DNA from: Paenibacillus sp. RC67
GTDB lineage: Bacteria > Bacillota > Bacilli > Paenibacillales > NBRC-103111
Direction: 5' to 3'
Assembly (NCBI RefSeq): GCF_030020805.1
Contig: NZ_CP125098.1
Span: 1,096,001 to 1,160,000, forward strand
Length of the DNA: 64,000 bases
Shown here: piece by piece, positions 8,016 through 17,081 of the stretch
How positions within the stretch are numbered: the first letter of the stretch is position 1
Layout: every line of letters starts with the position of its first letter
Translations under genes and position numbers: made by a program
The notes under the pieces: generated by a model
What the model was told of the DNA's origin: nothing
The model's database searches: none
What the model saw: the letters and a program-made list of their open reading frames with translations, nothing else

Positions 8016-8660
8016 ATGCTGCAAATTAATTGTGATGTATCCCCTATGAAAGAACAGCTTGAGCTGCATTTACATCATATCGCGGATAAAATCCAACGCA
8101 GCTTGGAAGATATTAATAACGAGAACCATTGTTTGCTGAGCCAATTCGATGAAATACAGGAAGCGTTTAATAAAGTGGAGTCGATAGCGGCCTCCTTTTA
8201 TTTGCAATGCTATTTGTCTTCATTTACGAACAATTATTTGGACTTGTCCATTAGTATTCAGCATCTGTCTGAACGCAGACATGGGGCGCTGATTGTGGTG
8301 GAAAGGGAGGATGAGCTGGGTTCGTTCGTACACTCAGGTATCCCGTTGGAAGCGACCTTGACCAGCTCGCTGCTGGAATCGGTGTTTTACCCGGGAAGTC
8401 CGCTCCATGACGGAGCTGTGCTCGTTCGGTCTGATCGGATTGTATCGGCTGCGAATGTCTTACCCGTATCCCATGCGACAGTAGAGGATAAAAAGCTGGG
8501 CACTCGGCACCGTGCGGCAATAGGATTGACAGAGCTAACAGATGCTTTAGTGCTTGTCGTATCCGAGGAAACAGGGAAAAGTTCGTTTGCGTTTAAAGGA
8601 CAGCTGCACCCCATTAATGCGGTAGATGCTATTGTAGAGATGGAGGCGGCAAATCGTTAA
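8016..8660 (+). CDS. cdaS: Diadenylate cyclase CdaS (sporulation type)
   Basis: Makes c-di-AMP from two ATP. 214 residues: an N-terminal helical YojJ-type autoinhibitory segment (residues about 10-80) and a DAC domain with L130-H-D-G-A (DGA at 132-134) and G-T-R-H-R (RHR at 164-166), the two catalytic motifs. There is no membrane segment and no DisA-type C-terminal DNA-binding part, so this is the CdaS class rather than CdaA or DisA. GAGGTGG lies upstream of the ATG. In B. subtilis this enzyme acts in the developing spore. A c-di-AMP riboswitch lies 28 kb further on in this window. Confidence 0.9.
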   Translation: MLQINCDVSPMKEQLELHLHHIADKIQRSLEDINNENHCLLSQFDEIQEAFNKVESIAASFYLQCYLSSFTNNYLDLSISIQHLSERRHGALIVVEREDELGSFVHSGIPLEATLTSSLLESVFYPGSPLHDGAVLVRSDRIVSAANVLPVSHATVEDKKLGTRHRAAIGLTELTDALVLVVSEETGKSSFAFKGQLHPINAVDAIVEMEAANR

Positions 8661-8679
8661 TCGTGAGATAAGCATCAAA

Positions 8680-8722
8680 AAAACATCCCATGCACGCCGA
8701 AGGGCGGGCATGGGATGTTTGC
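8680..8722. terminator. Bidirectional terminator between cdaS and the DUF6526-like gene
   Basis: AACATCCCATGC (8682-8693) and GCATGGGATGTT (8708-8719) form a perfect 12-bp stem. The T run is long on the minus strand (7 T) and short on the plus strand, so it serves the minus-strand gene best. Confidence 0.75.
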
Positions 8723-8782
8723 GTATTAGCGCAAGCTTCCAAAATGCATGAGGTGATCCGGCTTATGGAATGTAGGATCGAG

Positions 8783-9205
8783 CTACACCCGCAGAGAATC
8801 GGGTCTCCATTTTTTAATGGTCTTCTTAATATCGTCGGGCTTCAAGCTTTCAGCTGCAGTTTTTTGGCAAAGGCTGGGGAACTGATCGTCGCTTGCAAAA
8901 CGAAGCGCTACAATTTGTCCAGTAGTAAGACGAGGATTTAACGGCTCTCCAGTAAGCAGATAATGACGGAAGTTCTCTTCGCCGCGGATGATGCGGTCCT
9001 GGAGCTTTGTCGCGTATGTCCGCACGAGGACAATGGAAACCATCAAGCAGATGGAGCCGATGACCGCCAGCACGGAAATCCAGGAGAACGATGCAAACAA
9101 ATAAACAACCGTACCGATAAATGTAATAAGCGCTAAAGGCATGCCGATAAAGTGGAATAGCGGATGAAATCTTGCATGGTTTTTGTAATTTTGCTCTTGT
9201 GTCAT
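8783..9205 (-). CDS. Small two-helix membrane protein, DUF6526-like
   Basis: 140 residues starting MTQEQNYKNHARFHPLFHF, a beginning I recognise from DUF6526 proteins of Firmicutes. Two hydrophobic segments (residues about 20-37 and 42-62) are followed by a charged cytoplasmic part (TKLQDRIIRGEENFRHYLLTG). The function of the family is unknown. GGGAG lies 8 bases before the ATG. It stands alone and converges on cdaS. Another minus-strand frame overlaps its first half but has no start signal or family likeness. Confidence 0.7.
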   Translation of the reverse strand: MTQEQNYKNHARFHPLFHFIGMPLALITFIGTVVYLFASFSWISVLAVIGSICLMVSIVLVRTYATKLQDRIIRGEENFRHYLLTGEPLNPRLTTGQIVALRFASDDQFPSLCQKTAAESLKPDDIKKTIKKWRPDSLRV

Positions 9206-9353
9206 GAATGGACTCCCTTTCCCAAATAAAATTGGACAACGAGTAAATATGTAAGCTTCTATATTCTATTTCTAGCACCCGGATAATATATCCTTCTGGG
9301 GAGTGGTTTTACCAAGTTGCAAAAAATTATATAAAATAAATGAATTCCTTATA

Positions 9354-9382
9354 TGTTAATATCTTTTCTCCCATTATATACT
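9354..9382 (+). promoter_or_regulatory. Candidate promoter of the xylanase gene
   Basis: TATACT at 9377-9382 as the -10, with TGTTAA 17 bases upstream as a weak -35. It places the cre site just downstream of the transcription start. Confidence 0.4.
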
Positions 9383-9394
9383 AATCTCGCATAA

Positions 9395-9410
9395 TTGAAA
9401 GCGCTTCAAT
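9395..9410 (+). promoter_or_regulatory. cre site (CcpA operator) before the xylanase
   Basis: TTGAAAGCGCTTCAAT matches the catabolite-responsive element WTGNAANCGNWNNCAW at all but one position and is nearly palindromic. It lies between the promoter and the ribosome binding site, the usual place for roadblock repression by CcpA when glucose is present. Confidence 0.75.
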
Positions 9411-9424
9411 ATAAGGAGGGCGTT

Positions 9425-11407
9425 ATGAAAATGATACAACGAAAAAGCTTCCGAAACCTGTTCATGTTCGTGTTATGCCTGCTAATTGCATTATCGGTAA
9501 CGCTGTGTTATCCAAAGGAATATTTCGCAGATTCATCGGGTATTTCTTTACTGCCAGATGATGCTCTCACCAAGATGAATTTGATCGGGCCTAGCTATGC
9601 AAGTATGCAGATGGTTCCTGTCGAAGGTCAACCGTTTAGCCAAGCGATCCGGGCCAGAACGTCAGTAGACCCGCAGGGAAGTCATCTAGCCCAATTGAGA
9701 ATTAATATTGCACCGGCAGTCGCTAAGGATGATGTATTATTCGCCAGCTTCTACGTACGAGCCATAGAGCTCCCCAGCGGATCGGATGTGGCCAGGACAG
9801 AGGTAGCCTTTGAAAATAAAGTATCCTACGAAAAATCCACAACGACCGGAGTATATATCGGGACCGATTGGAAGAAAGTAGAGATCCCTTTCGTATCGTA
9901 TATGGACCATCCCGAAGGAGGATCTCAAATGCTTCTGCGCATCGGTTTTCCACCACAGGTTATTGAAATCGGGGGACTTCAGCTTATCAATTATCAAAAA
10001 ACGTTGCAGGTAAGCGATCTGCCGAAAACCGGGATTGGTTATGAGGGCTACGAAGGCAGAGAAGAGAACGCCCAATGGCGTCAGGATGCTCTACAGCGGA
10101 TCGAACAAATTCGTAAGGCCGATTTGACCGTTCAAGTGCAAGATAAAGACGGACAAAATGTGCAGAACGCGTCTGTCGAAGTTAAGATGCTGAATCATGA
10201 GTTTATGTGGGGGACGGCTGTTACCGCTACGAGATTGCTCGGAACGAATGCAGATAGTGACAAATATAGGCAAGCGGTGACGGAATTGTTTAACAGCGCC
10301 GTTCCTGAAAATGAGTTGAAGATGACCACTTGGGATACTGCCAATCGTTCGAATGGTTCTAAAGTGGTCAACTGGTTGAATGAACGAGGACTTCGAGTAC
10401 GCGGTCATACGCTCGTTTGGCAAAAGGAAACGTTAATGCCCGTCACGGCGAATGAGCTGAAATATTACCCGGTACTGTATCGCAATAGAGTTCGCGATTA
10501 TGTGAATGAAGAAGCTGATTTTTTCAAAGGCCAGTTCGTCGATTGGGATGTGGTGAACGAACCGAAAGATAACCATTTATTAACCGATTCGTTCGGAATG
10601 TCTGAGAGCGCTCAATGGTATAATCAAGTTCGTCAAATCGAAGGCAGCAGCGGCGCTAATATGTATTTGAATGAAACTGGCGTTGAAGGAGGAAACCCGG
10701 ATAATATCAACAGGTTTATTAAAGTGCTGGATGACATGCAGAACCATGGAGTGTCGATTGATGGCATCGGCTTGCAATCTCATTTTGGCCAGTATCCGGG
10801 CAGCATGAATCGATACTTGAGCATGTTTGACAAGTATGCAACCTATGCCGACAATCTGGAAATTACAGAATTTGACCATGCAACGGCCGACGAGAACTTG
10901 CAGGCCGATTTCATGCGGGATTATATGACCGCTGCGTTCAGTCATCCGGCGATGAAAGGCTTCCTGATTTGGGGATTTTGGGATTCGGCCAATTGGAGAA
11001 GCAATGCGCCTATCTATCGCAAAGACTGGAGCTTGAAGCCAAGTGGTCAAGTGTGGAAAGATCTGGTGTTTGATCAATGGTGGACGAACGAAGCAGGCTC
11101 CACAGATGCTCAAGGTAAATTTTCAATACGAGGATTTTTGGGGGATTATGAAGTCAAAGTGAATTATCAAGGCCATAGCCAAACCTTCAAGACGAAGCTA
11201 GGCAGTGGCGGTACTCAGGAGATCGTTATCATCGATAGTGAGCTGAGCGGGGACTCCACTTTGCAGCAGTTAGCTGTGGGGGGAGTACGGTTCAAGGGTT
11301 TTCCCCTAACCAGAATCAATACGTTGTTCAAGTACCTCGCATGCCCTATGGCGAAACGACAGTACCGGGTGTTACGGCGAGAGCAACCGACAAACAGGCT
11401 GCATTGA
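9425..11407 (+). CDS. Secreted modular GH10 endo-xylanase, N-terminal portion up to a frameshift
   Basis: Cuts the beta-1,4-xylan backbone outside the cell. Order: signal peptide (to about residue 36), a carbohydrate-binding beta-sandwich (about 40-190), a GH10 barrel (about 235-550) with acid/base E379 in WDVVNEP and nucleophile E482 in LEITEFD, an Ig-like linker domain, and the start of a cadherin-like module (STLQQLAVGG). From about 11299 the frame is wrong: GFPLTRINTLF replaces GFSPNQNQYVVQ because one T is missing from the T4 run at 11299-11302. The true product continues in the next frame to 12177. The start is the ATG at 9425, 5 bases after AAGGAGGG; a TTG at 9395 lies inside the cre site. 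Confidence 0.88.
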   Translation: MKMIQRKSFRNLFMFVLCLLIALSVTLCYPKEYFADSSGISLLPDDALTKMNLIGPSYASMQMVPVEGQPFSQAIRARTSVDPQGSHLAQLRINIAPAVAKDDVLFASFYVRAIELPSGSDVARTEVAFENKVSYEKSTTTGVYIGTDWKKVEIPFVSYMDHPEGGSQMLLRIGFPPQVIEIGGLQLINYQKTLQVSDLPKTGIGYEGYEGREENAQWRQDALQRIEQIRKADLTVQVQDKDGQNVQNASVEVKMLNHEFMWGTAVTATRLLGTNADSDKYRQAVTELFNSAVPENELKMTTWDTANRSNGSKVVNWLNERGLRVRGHTLVWQKETLMPVTANELKYYPVLYRNRVRDYVNEEADFFKGQFVDWDVVNEPKDNHLLTDSFGMSESAQWYNQVRQIEGSSGANMYLNETGVEGGNPDNINRFIKVLDDMQNHGVSIDGIGLQSHFGQYPGSMNRYLSMFDKYATYADNLEITEFDHATADENLQADFMRDYMTAAFSHPAMKGFLIWGFWDSANWRSNAPIYRKDWSLKPSGQVWKDLVFDQWWTNEAGSTDAQGKFSIRGFLGDYEVKVNYQGHSQTFKTKLGSGGTQEIVIIDSELSGDSTLQQLAVGGVRFKGFPLTRINTLFKYLACPMAKRQYRVLRREQPTNRLH

Positions 11408-12177
11408 AAATTACGAATACAACGGCAGTTCCGGGAGCGGCGAACGTCCAAGTAACCGCTCATAACGGTACCCAAACGACGTATACGGTGCAGCTCGTAT
11501 TTGAGCCTTTAAAGCCGATCTCCGGAATCAAGCTGGATGCAAGCAACGTTACCGCAAGCGTGTACGGAAGCGTTTATGGGGTTGGTCCAGGCAATGTCAT
11601 TGACAACAATCCGCTCACTTCCTGGGTAGGGACGGAGAAGAATCAATGGATCAAGCTTGACTTGGGAGAGATACGCAATGTGGATGGCTTAAAAATCGCT
11701 TGGGAGCAAGGAAGTACGCGCTCGAACACGTTCGATATAGAAGTATCCGTGATCGGTAATAATTGGCGTAAAGTATACGGAACAACCAGCACAGGGACAA
11801 CATCGGGTCTGGAGCCGTATACGTTCAGAGAATCGCCAGCCCGGTATATAAGGGTGAAGAATGCAGGCAATCAACCCATGGCTATTACCGAGATTGAAGT
11901 CTACGGACAATGGTTGACTACGGATATGTCTTTGCAAAGCATTAAGGTAAATAATGTCGAGCAGCAAGGGTTTAACGCGGAGCAACTGGAATATACGGTG
12001 CCTGTAGCTGCCGGAGATGCCGTTCCAACGATACATGCGGTTTCTACAGCACCTGCAGAACGCACACTAATACTAGTGAAACCAGCTGTGGCTGTCCCTG
12101 GCACTACCGAACTGGTGGTGACGTCGGAGAATGCGGCAACCCGGACGTATAAAGTGAATTTTGTTGCCGGGAACTAA
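11302..12177 (+). pseudogene. C-terminal part of the GH10 xylanase (cadherin-like, discoidin, cadherin-like)
   Basis: In the frame one base off the main xylanase frame, 291 codons continue the protein. They cover the rest of the first cadherin-like beta-sandwich (SPNQNQYVVQVPRMPYG to TYTVQLVF), an F5/8 type C (CBM32-like) domain (DNNPLTSWVGTEKNQWIKLD to ITEIEVYGQ), and a second cadherin-like domain ending VNFVAGN. It has no start signal of its own. Adding one T at 11299-11302 fuses it to the catalytic part as one protein of about 917 residues. The modules would bind polysaccharide or tether the enzyme to it. Confidence 0.8.
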
Positions 12178-12245
12178 AGCAAGATGAGTTGAGTAGTTTA
12201 GCGAGGATTAGACCATGGCTGATCCAACGCATGTGAACAGTAGAG

Positions 12246-12277
12246 CTACTGGTGATTTCACCAGTAGTTCTTTGTTT
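12246..12277 (+). terminator. Terminator after the xylanase
   Basis: CTACTGGTG and CACCAGTAG form a 9-bp stem with a 4-base loop followed by TTCTTTGTTT. Confidence 0.7.
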
Positions 12278-12326
12278 AATCGTATTTGCACCCTCATTTC
12301 CATAGCGCCAAACGGGTATGTGCCCC

Positions 12327-13109
12327 CTACACCCTGTGGGTTTTTCTAAACTTGGAGGGATTCAGGTTCGTTTGCTGGGTAAACACTTTGGACATGTAAA
12401 AGCCGTTCTGAAAACCGTTCAATTGAGCTATAGTATCGATGGTGTAATCCGTATGAATCAGCATTTCTTTAATGTTGTGGACCCGGACTGAGATGAGGTA
12501 TTGCTGTGGTCCTTTCTGATAGGCGTCTTGAAATCTTCGCGTAAATTGTGAGGGACTTAGCCCGTGTTCTCGTGCAATATCTTCCATTTTCATAGGTTTA
12601 GAGGCATTTTCTTCGATATAGGCTGCAACTTTTCGAATGGTAATATCAATTGGCTTCTGGACCTCCTCTACCGATCGAACGGAATTCAGACAAAGAAGAA
12701 GCAGATCAACCACATAATGAGCCGTTAAATCTTTATCCGTAGATGCCTGTTTTAAATATTGAAAATTCGAGAGGAGTCTTTGTTCATCCGTGATGGCAAC
12801 AGCGCCGGAAGGTATTGCTTTCGTTTTTACAGATGGGGGCAGCTCCTGTTCAGACCATTTAAATTCGATAAAATGAAATGAAAACATTGAAGAGTTCACC
12901 TTCCGGTGCAGCGTCTGTCCAGGTGGACATAAGACAATTTGGCCGAACCCTACTTCTCCTTGCTCATCCCCGATCGCATAGTGAAATGTCCCTTCTTCAG
13001 CAGCCAGTATCACCCAGTGTGCATAGGTATCCGACTCCCGAATAAACTGTGTTTTCGACTCTCCCCAGTAGTAATGCACAATTTTATGAGATTCCGTCTT
13101 GTCCCACAT
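12327..13109 (-). CDS. AraC-family transcriptional regulator
   Basis: 260 residues: a cupin-like N-terminal half (HWVILAAEEGTFHYAIGDE, VLCPPGQTLHRKV) and a C-terminal AraC domain (MEDIAREHGLSPSQFTRRFQ and IDTIAQLNGFQNGFYMSKVF). The ATG at 13109 follows GAGGGGTG; the frame stays open 17 codons further upstream, without a start signal. It is transcribed away from the SDR-RraA-enolase-GH26 set from a shared 102-base region, the classic arrangement for a regulator of the neighbouring catabolic genes. The inducer is unknown. Confidence 0.85.
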   Translation of the reverse strand: MWDKTESHKIVHYYWGESKTQFIRESDTYAHWVILAAEEGTFHYAIGDEQGEVGFGQIVLCPPGQTLHRKVNSSMFSFHFIEFKWSEQELPPSVKTKAIPSGAVAITDEQRLLSNFQYLKQASTDKDLTAHYVVDLLLLCLNSVRSVEEVQKPIDITIRKVAAYIEENASKPMKMEDIAREHGLSPSQFTRRFQDAYQKGPQQYLISVRVHNIKEMLIHTDYTIDTIAQLNGFQNGFYMSKVFTQQTNLNPSKFRKTHRV

Positions 13110-13211
13110 GAAGGACACCCCTCTGCAAAAATGTATATAAAATATTATAATATCCTGCATTCATTCTTGTATAGGCATCTCTTACAATGAATACCAAAGG
13201 AGGGGAAACGA

Positions 13212-13967
13212 TTGGAGTTGAGTGGGAAAGTTGCGGTTGTCACCGGTGGGACACGAGGAATAGGAAGAGCCATTACTGCTGCCTTTGCGGCGAGTGGGGC
13301 ACAAGTTGCCGTTATCCATAATGACAGTGAGCCGCCGCAGTATATTCCGTGTTCCCACGTTTCGGGAAAAGAAGAACGGATTGTAGAGCTGAAGGGGGAC
13401 ATATCCGAAGCCGATCAAGTCCGGCATTGCTTCGGGCAAATCGGAGAACGCTGCGCAAGAGTGGATATTCTCGTCAATTGTGCCGGAATGACGGAACGAT
13501 TGCCGCTGATGCATATGAGCGAAGTATCTTGGGAGCGCACCATAGCTGTGAATTTAACAGGGCACTATCTGTGCACTAAGGAAGCAGTAAAGTATATGAG
13601 CAGTGGAGGTGGCGGAAGTATCATCAATGTTTCCTCGGTTCGAGCCCGGCGAGGTTATGCCTGTGATAGCAGCTATATTGCTGCAAAGGGAGGCATTGAG
13701 GCGTTTACCCGAGCTATGGCGGTAGAGCTTGCTGAATATCGGATTCGAGTGAATTGCATCGCGCCGGGTGCGATTGAGACGGATTTTAACCGTGACCGAT
13801 TGCAAGACCCCGTGATTCGTGAGAAGACGATTCAGTCGATTCCGCTCGCCCGAATCGGGGTGCCTGAGGATGTTGCCGGTATCGCCGTATTCCTGGCGTC
13901 CGAGCAATCCGCTTATATTACGGGTGTAACGATCCCGGTCGACGGGGGCCAAATGATTAAAGGTTAA
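13212..13967 (+). CDS. SDR-family oxidoreductase
   Basis: 251 residues, NAD(P)-dependent. TGGTRGIG is the cofactor loop, NCAG the structural motif, and the catalytic serine (NVSSVRARRGY) and S-Y-I-A-A-K are all present. PVDGGQ at the C-terminus is typical of the classical FabG/glucose-dehydrogenase-like branch. Translation starts at TTG (13212), preceded by AAAGGAGGGG. It is the first gene of a five-gene run with an RraA-like protein, an enolase-superfamily dehydratase, a GH26 glycosidase and a sugar-binding lipoprotein, so oxidation of a sugar or sugar acid is the likely job. The exact substrate is unknown. Confidence 0.88.
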   Translation: MELSGKVAVVTGGTRGIGRAITAAFAASGAQVAVIHNDSEPPQYIPCSHVSGKEERIVELKGDISEADQVRHCFGQIGERCARVDILVNCAGMTERLPLMHMSEVSWERTIAVNLTGHYLCTKEAVKYMSSGGGGSIINVSSVRARRGYACDSSYIAAKGGIEAFTRAMAVELAEYRIRVNCIAPGAIETDFNRDRLQDPVIREKTIQSIPLARIGVPEDVAGIAVFLASEQSAYITGVTIPVDGGQMIKG

Positions 13968-14011
13968 CCTAAAAAATAAGAAATACTATCTTTCTTAAAG
14001 GGAGTGCTACT

Positions 14012-14719
14012 ATGGATTGGAAAGAAAATTATGAGTATGGAATACCGGTAACAGAGCTTATTGAAAGATACAAGGAATTATATACGGGTGCCGTATACGA
14101 TGTACTGGATCATTTGGGATACCCCAATCAGGCTCTTGCGCACGGGGTAAAGCCAATTCGACAGGACATGGTGCTGGCGGGACCGGCCTTTACCATTAAA
14201 GGCATTCCCGACATTAAGGGCGACGAAGACTTGCGCACTCGCCGTATTCATTTGTTTAACGATATGAGAGCGATCGGCTGCCCGCTTATCGATACGAGAG
14301 ATTGCAGCATGGATAATCAGGCTGCTCATTACGGTGAGATGAATGCCGTGCTCGGCAAGGCATCCGGTGTTGTCGGTACGGTTGTTGATGGAGGATGTCG
14401 TGATACTGGATTTTTGCTAAAGGATAACTTCCCGGTATTTTGCCAATATCAGACTCCGGTGGAAGCCTTTATGCGCTGGAGCTACTACGACTGGCAAATG
14501 CCGATCGGGCTTCGGGGTGCGTTATCTTCGATCGTTTCAGTTCATCCTGGGGATTTTCTCTTCGGGGACCTAGACGGCGTCGTGGTTATTCCGCGTGCAC
14601 TCGTTGTCGAGGTGCTGGAAAAAACCGAAGAGCTTGTCCGAGTCGAGAACAATGCACGTGCTGAATTTGCAACTGGTGAGGACCCGGTGGAAATATACAA
14701 AAAATACGGAAAACTGTGA
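14012..14719 (+). CDS. RraA-like protein / 4-hydroxy-4-methyl-2-oxoglutarate aldolase family
   Basis: 235 residues of the RraA fold. Landmarks are the N-terminal ELYTGAVYDVLDHLGYPNQAL, the central VVDGGCRDTG (metal and substrate-binding region with the G-x-R-D signature), and FGDLDGVVVIP. Members near sugar genes usually act as retro-aldolases or decarboxylases on 2-oxo acids, not as RNase E inhibitors. Beside a glucarate-dehydratase-like enzyme, which would make a 2-keto-3-deoxy acid, an aldolase role makes sense. AAAGGGAG precedes the ATG. It lies 44 bases after the SDR gene. Confidence 0.82.
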   Translation: MDWKENYEYGIPVTELIERYKELYTGAVYDVLDHLGYPNQALAHGVKPIRQDMVLAGPAFTIKGIPDIKGDEDLRTRRIHLFNDMRAIGCPLIDTRDCSMDNQAAHYGEMNAVLGKASGVVGTVVDGGCRDTGFLLKDNFPVFCQYQTPVEAFMRWSYYDWQMPIGLRGALSSIVSVHPGDFLFGDLDGVVVIPRALVVEVLEKTEELVRVENNARAEFATGEDPVEIYKKYGKL

Positions 14720-14747
14720 TCTGTGTTTTATAAAGGAGGAGTACCCT

Positions 14748-15938
14748 TTGAAAATTATAGACATGCGCACAAGATGTGTCGCCATCCCGACAACAGCGCA
14801 ATTGAGACATAGCACAGGGGTCCATCCCGGTTATTTTCTTCGTACCGTATTGGAGTTGATTACGGATGAAGGCATCGTCGGTCTGGGTGAAGTGGGTGGA
14901 GGAGATGCGCGCGGAGCTCTGCAGAAGCTGAAGCCGAGAATCGTTGGGCTGGACCCATTCGAATTGGAATTAATTAAATTAAAGGTGCTTCGCAGCATCT
15001 ACTACATGTCGAATGCCAGGCTTTATGCAGCCATTGAAATGGCATGTCTGGATATTCAGGGCAAAGTGCTGGGGCGGCCGCTCAACGTTTTGCTGGGAGG
15101 TAAAGTTCGGGACGAAGTGCCGATGATAGGGTACTTGTTTTGGAGGTATGACCGTCTCAATGGCGGCGACGACCGAAGTGCAGAAGATATGGCAGATTAT
15201 TGCGAACAGCTATATCATGAATTAGGTATTACATCTATGAAATTGAAAGCAGGTGTTATGCAGCCTGAAGAAGAAGTAAGAGTGCTCGAGCTATGCCGCA
15301 AGCGGCTCGGCGATTCGTTCGGCCTAAGGATCGATCCGAACGGAGCCTGGTCGGTTCCTACAGCGATCCGGATGGGACACCGATTGGAAGCACTCGGCTT
15401 GGAATATTACGAAGACCCTGCCTGGGGCTTGGAAGGTAATGCCGCTGTACGCAATCAAGTGAGGATTCCTATTGCAACGAATATGTATCCGAACAAGTTT
15501 GACGATTTGGGACCTGCGATCCGCATGGGAGCGGTAGACATCATACTGACAGATATTCATTATTGGGAAGGACCTCGAGGTGTAAAGGACCTTGTTGCCA
15601 TCTGCAATACGTTTAATATGGGGGTTGCTATGCATAGCGGGGTGGAATTTGGCATCGAGCTGGCTGCCATGCTTCATACAGCGTCAACTATTCCTGCGAT
15701 GATCTTTGCTGGAGATGCCCATTATCACTACTTAACGGATGATATTATAGCGGGTGGATTAATGAGATATGAAAACGGTTGCATTAGCGTTCCAACGGGA
15801 CCAGGTCTGGGCGTGGAGCTTGACGAAGAGAAGATGGCGAAGTATGAGCGCTATTATGAAGAGAAGGGCGACTATTATGCCCGGTTCCACCAAGATCCGC
15901 GACGGCCGGAATGGTATCCGACCATTGGAGGTTATTAA
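14748..15938 (+). CDS. Enolase-superfamily dehydratase, glucarate-dehydratase-like (MR/MLE)
   Basis: 396 residues with the acid-sugar dehydratase architecture. Visible active-site residues are K165-L-K167, metal ligands D196, E222 and N245, and the D269/H296 dyad. Asn as the third metal ligand is characteristic of the glucarate dehydratase subgroup, whereas mandelate racemase has Glu there. The product would be a 2-keto-3-deoxy sugar acid. The start is TTG at 14748, giving MKIIDMRTRC, with AAAGGAGGAG just upstream; an open frame extends 51 codons further, but inside the previous gene. The next gene begins 15 bases downstream. Confidence 0.87.
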   Translation: MKIIDMRTRCVAIPTTAQLRHSTGVHPGYFLRTVLELITDEGIVGLGEVGGGDARGALQKLKPRIVGLDPFELELIKLKVLRSIYYMSNARLYAAIEMACLDIQGKVLGRPLNVLLGGKVRDEVPMIGYLFWRYDRLNGGDDRSAEDMADYCEQLYHELGITSMKLKAGVMQPEEEVRVLELCRKRLGDSFGLRIDPNGAWSVPTAIRMGHRLEALGLEYYEDPAWGLEGNAAVRNQVRIPIATNMYPNKFDDLGPAIRMGAVDIILTDIHYWEGPRGVKDLVAICNTFNMGVAMHSGVEFGIELAAMLHTASTIPAMIFAGDAHYHYLTDDIIAGGLMRYENGCISVPTGPGLGVELDEEKMAKYERYYEEKGDYYARFHQDPRRPEWYPTIGGY

Positions 15939-15953
15939 TAGGAGGGTTATAGC

Positions 15954-16997
15954 ATGACAGTACAAATGCCATGTGATTCATTCGCCGCCCCTTGTGTTCG
16001 GGAACTGCTGGAGTGGTTTAAGTCGTTGACCGATCAGGTGGACCGGCGTGTGGTTATAGGTCAATACATTACCCGCAATGCAAATAATTCGAATTCATAC
16101 GATGCCCATCAAGCATGGGAGCGATTTTATCTGGACGTATTTCGCTTGTCGGGCGAGTTTCCAGGCTTGGTCGGATTTGACGTCAGCGGGCGTAATGTGG
16201 TTGGAGCAGGTAATGAGAACCGTCCCTCCGACTCCAATTGGAGAGAGTACGCTTTACAGCATCATGAGCAAGGCGGTTTATTGCGATTGATGTGGCATGC
16301 CAGCAATCCATGGACCCTGGAAACGTCGTGGTCTTCCATACCCGAAGGCCATCAATTGGAGGAGCTGATTACACCGGGCAATTCTGTGTATGAACGATGG
16401 AATGATTGGCTCAGCGTAATCGCGGATATTATAGCGCAATATGCAGAGAAGGACATTCCTGTCATCTGGGGACCGCTGCATGAAATGAACGGCAGGTGGT
16501 TTTGGTGGGGCACAGGAGCAACGGACCAGCTTTTATCCGTATGGCAGCACATGTTCCGGTATTTTACCGAGACGAGGGGCTTGCACAATGTACTGTGGAT
16601 GTTTTGTCCTGATGCAAAAGCTTCCTTACAGCGCGCATTGGAACAATATCCTGGCAATGAGTATGTGGATATTATCGCTCCCGATCTATATTACGATTCT
16701 GATGACGTACCCGCGAATTCGCAACTCTATGATGAATTTTCGGACCCCAAATACGGCAAAGTGCTCGGCTGGGGAGAAGTAGGAATCAATATGGAGACAC
16801 CGATCGATAACCTCAAATATTTGGATGACATTCGCAGCAGGTTTCCGCTCGTGACTCTTTATATGCAGTGGGGGGATGTGGTTTCTGGTCAGATTAACAA
16901 GCGATATGCCCTGACGTCCAATAACCATATCGTGGAAGTGATGTCTGATCCATGGGCAATCACGAGAAGTGAGCTTGTGAAACTAAAGAGCCTATGA
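15954..16997 (+). CDS. GH26-family glycoside hydrolase (beta-mannanase-like), cytoplasmic
   Basis: 347 residues. GH26 hallmarks are the acid/base E177 in PLHEMNGRWFWWG and the nucleophile E275 in GWGEVGINM, plus the N-terminal region VVIGQYITRN. GH26 enzymes hydrolyse beta-1,4-mannan or related glycans with retention. No signal peptide is present, so it probably works inside the cell on short oligosaccharides brought in by a transporter. GGAGG precedes the ATG. It is the fourth gene of the run and is followed by a sugar-binding lipoprotein. Confidence 0.85.
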   Translation: MTVQMPCDSFAAPCVRELLEWFKSLTDQVDRRVVIGQYITRNANNSNSYDAHQAWERFYLDVFRLSGEFPGLVGFDVSGRNVVGAGNENRPSDSNWREYALQHHEQGGLLRLMWHASNPWTLETSWSSIPEGHQLEELITPGNSVYERWNDWLSVIADIIAQYAEKDIPVIWGPLHEMNGRWFWWGTGATDQLLSVWQHMFRYFTETRGLHNVLWMFCPDAKASLQRALEQYPGNEYVDIIAPDLYYDSDDVPANSQLYDEFSDPKYGKVLGWGEVGINMETPIDNLKYLDDIRSRFPLVTLYMQWGDVVSGQINKRYALTSNNHIVEVMSDPWAITRSELVKLKSL

Positions 16998-17081
16998 TGC
17001 CTTAGCTAAGCGGTGTGTCGAGAAACTCATATACGTAACGTAATCGGGGAACGAAACTAGAAGAAGGAGAGGTAATACCAG

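Noticed and set aside
8850-9278. 142-codon minus-strand frame overlapping the DUF6526-like gene
   Set aside because: Out of frame shadow; the 140-codon frame has the family N-terminus and a proper ribosome site.
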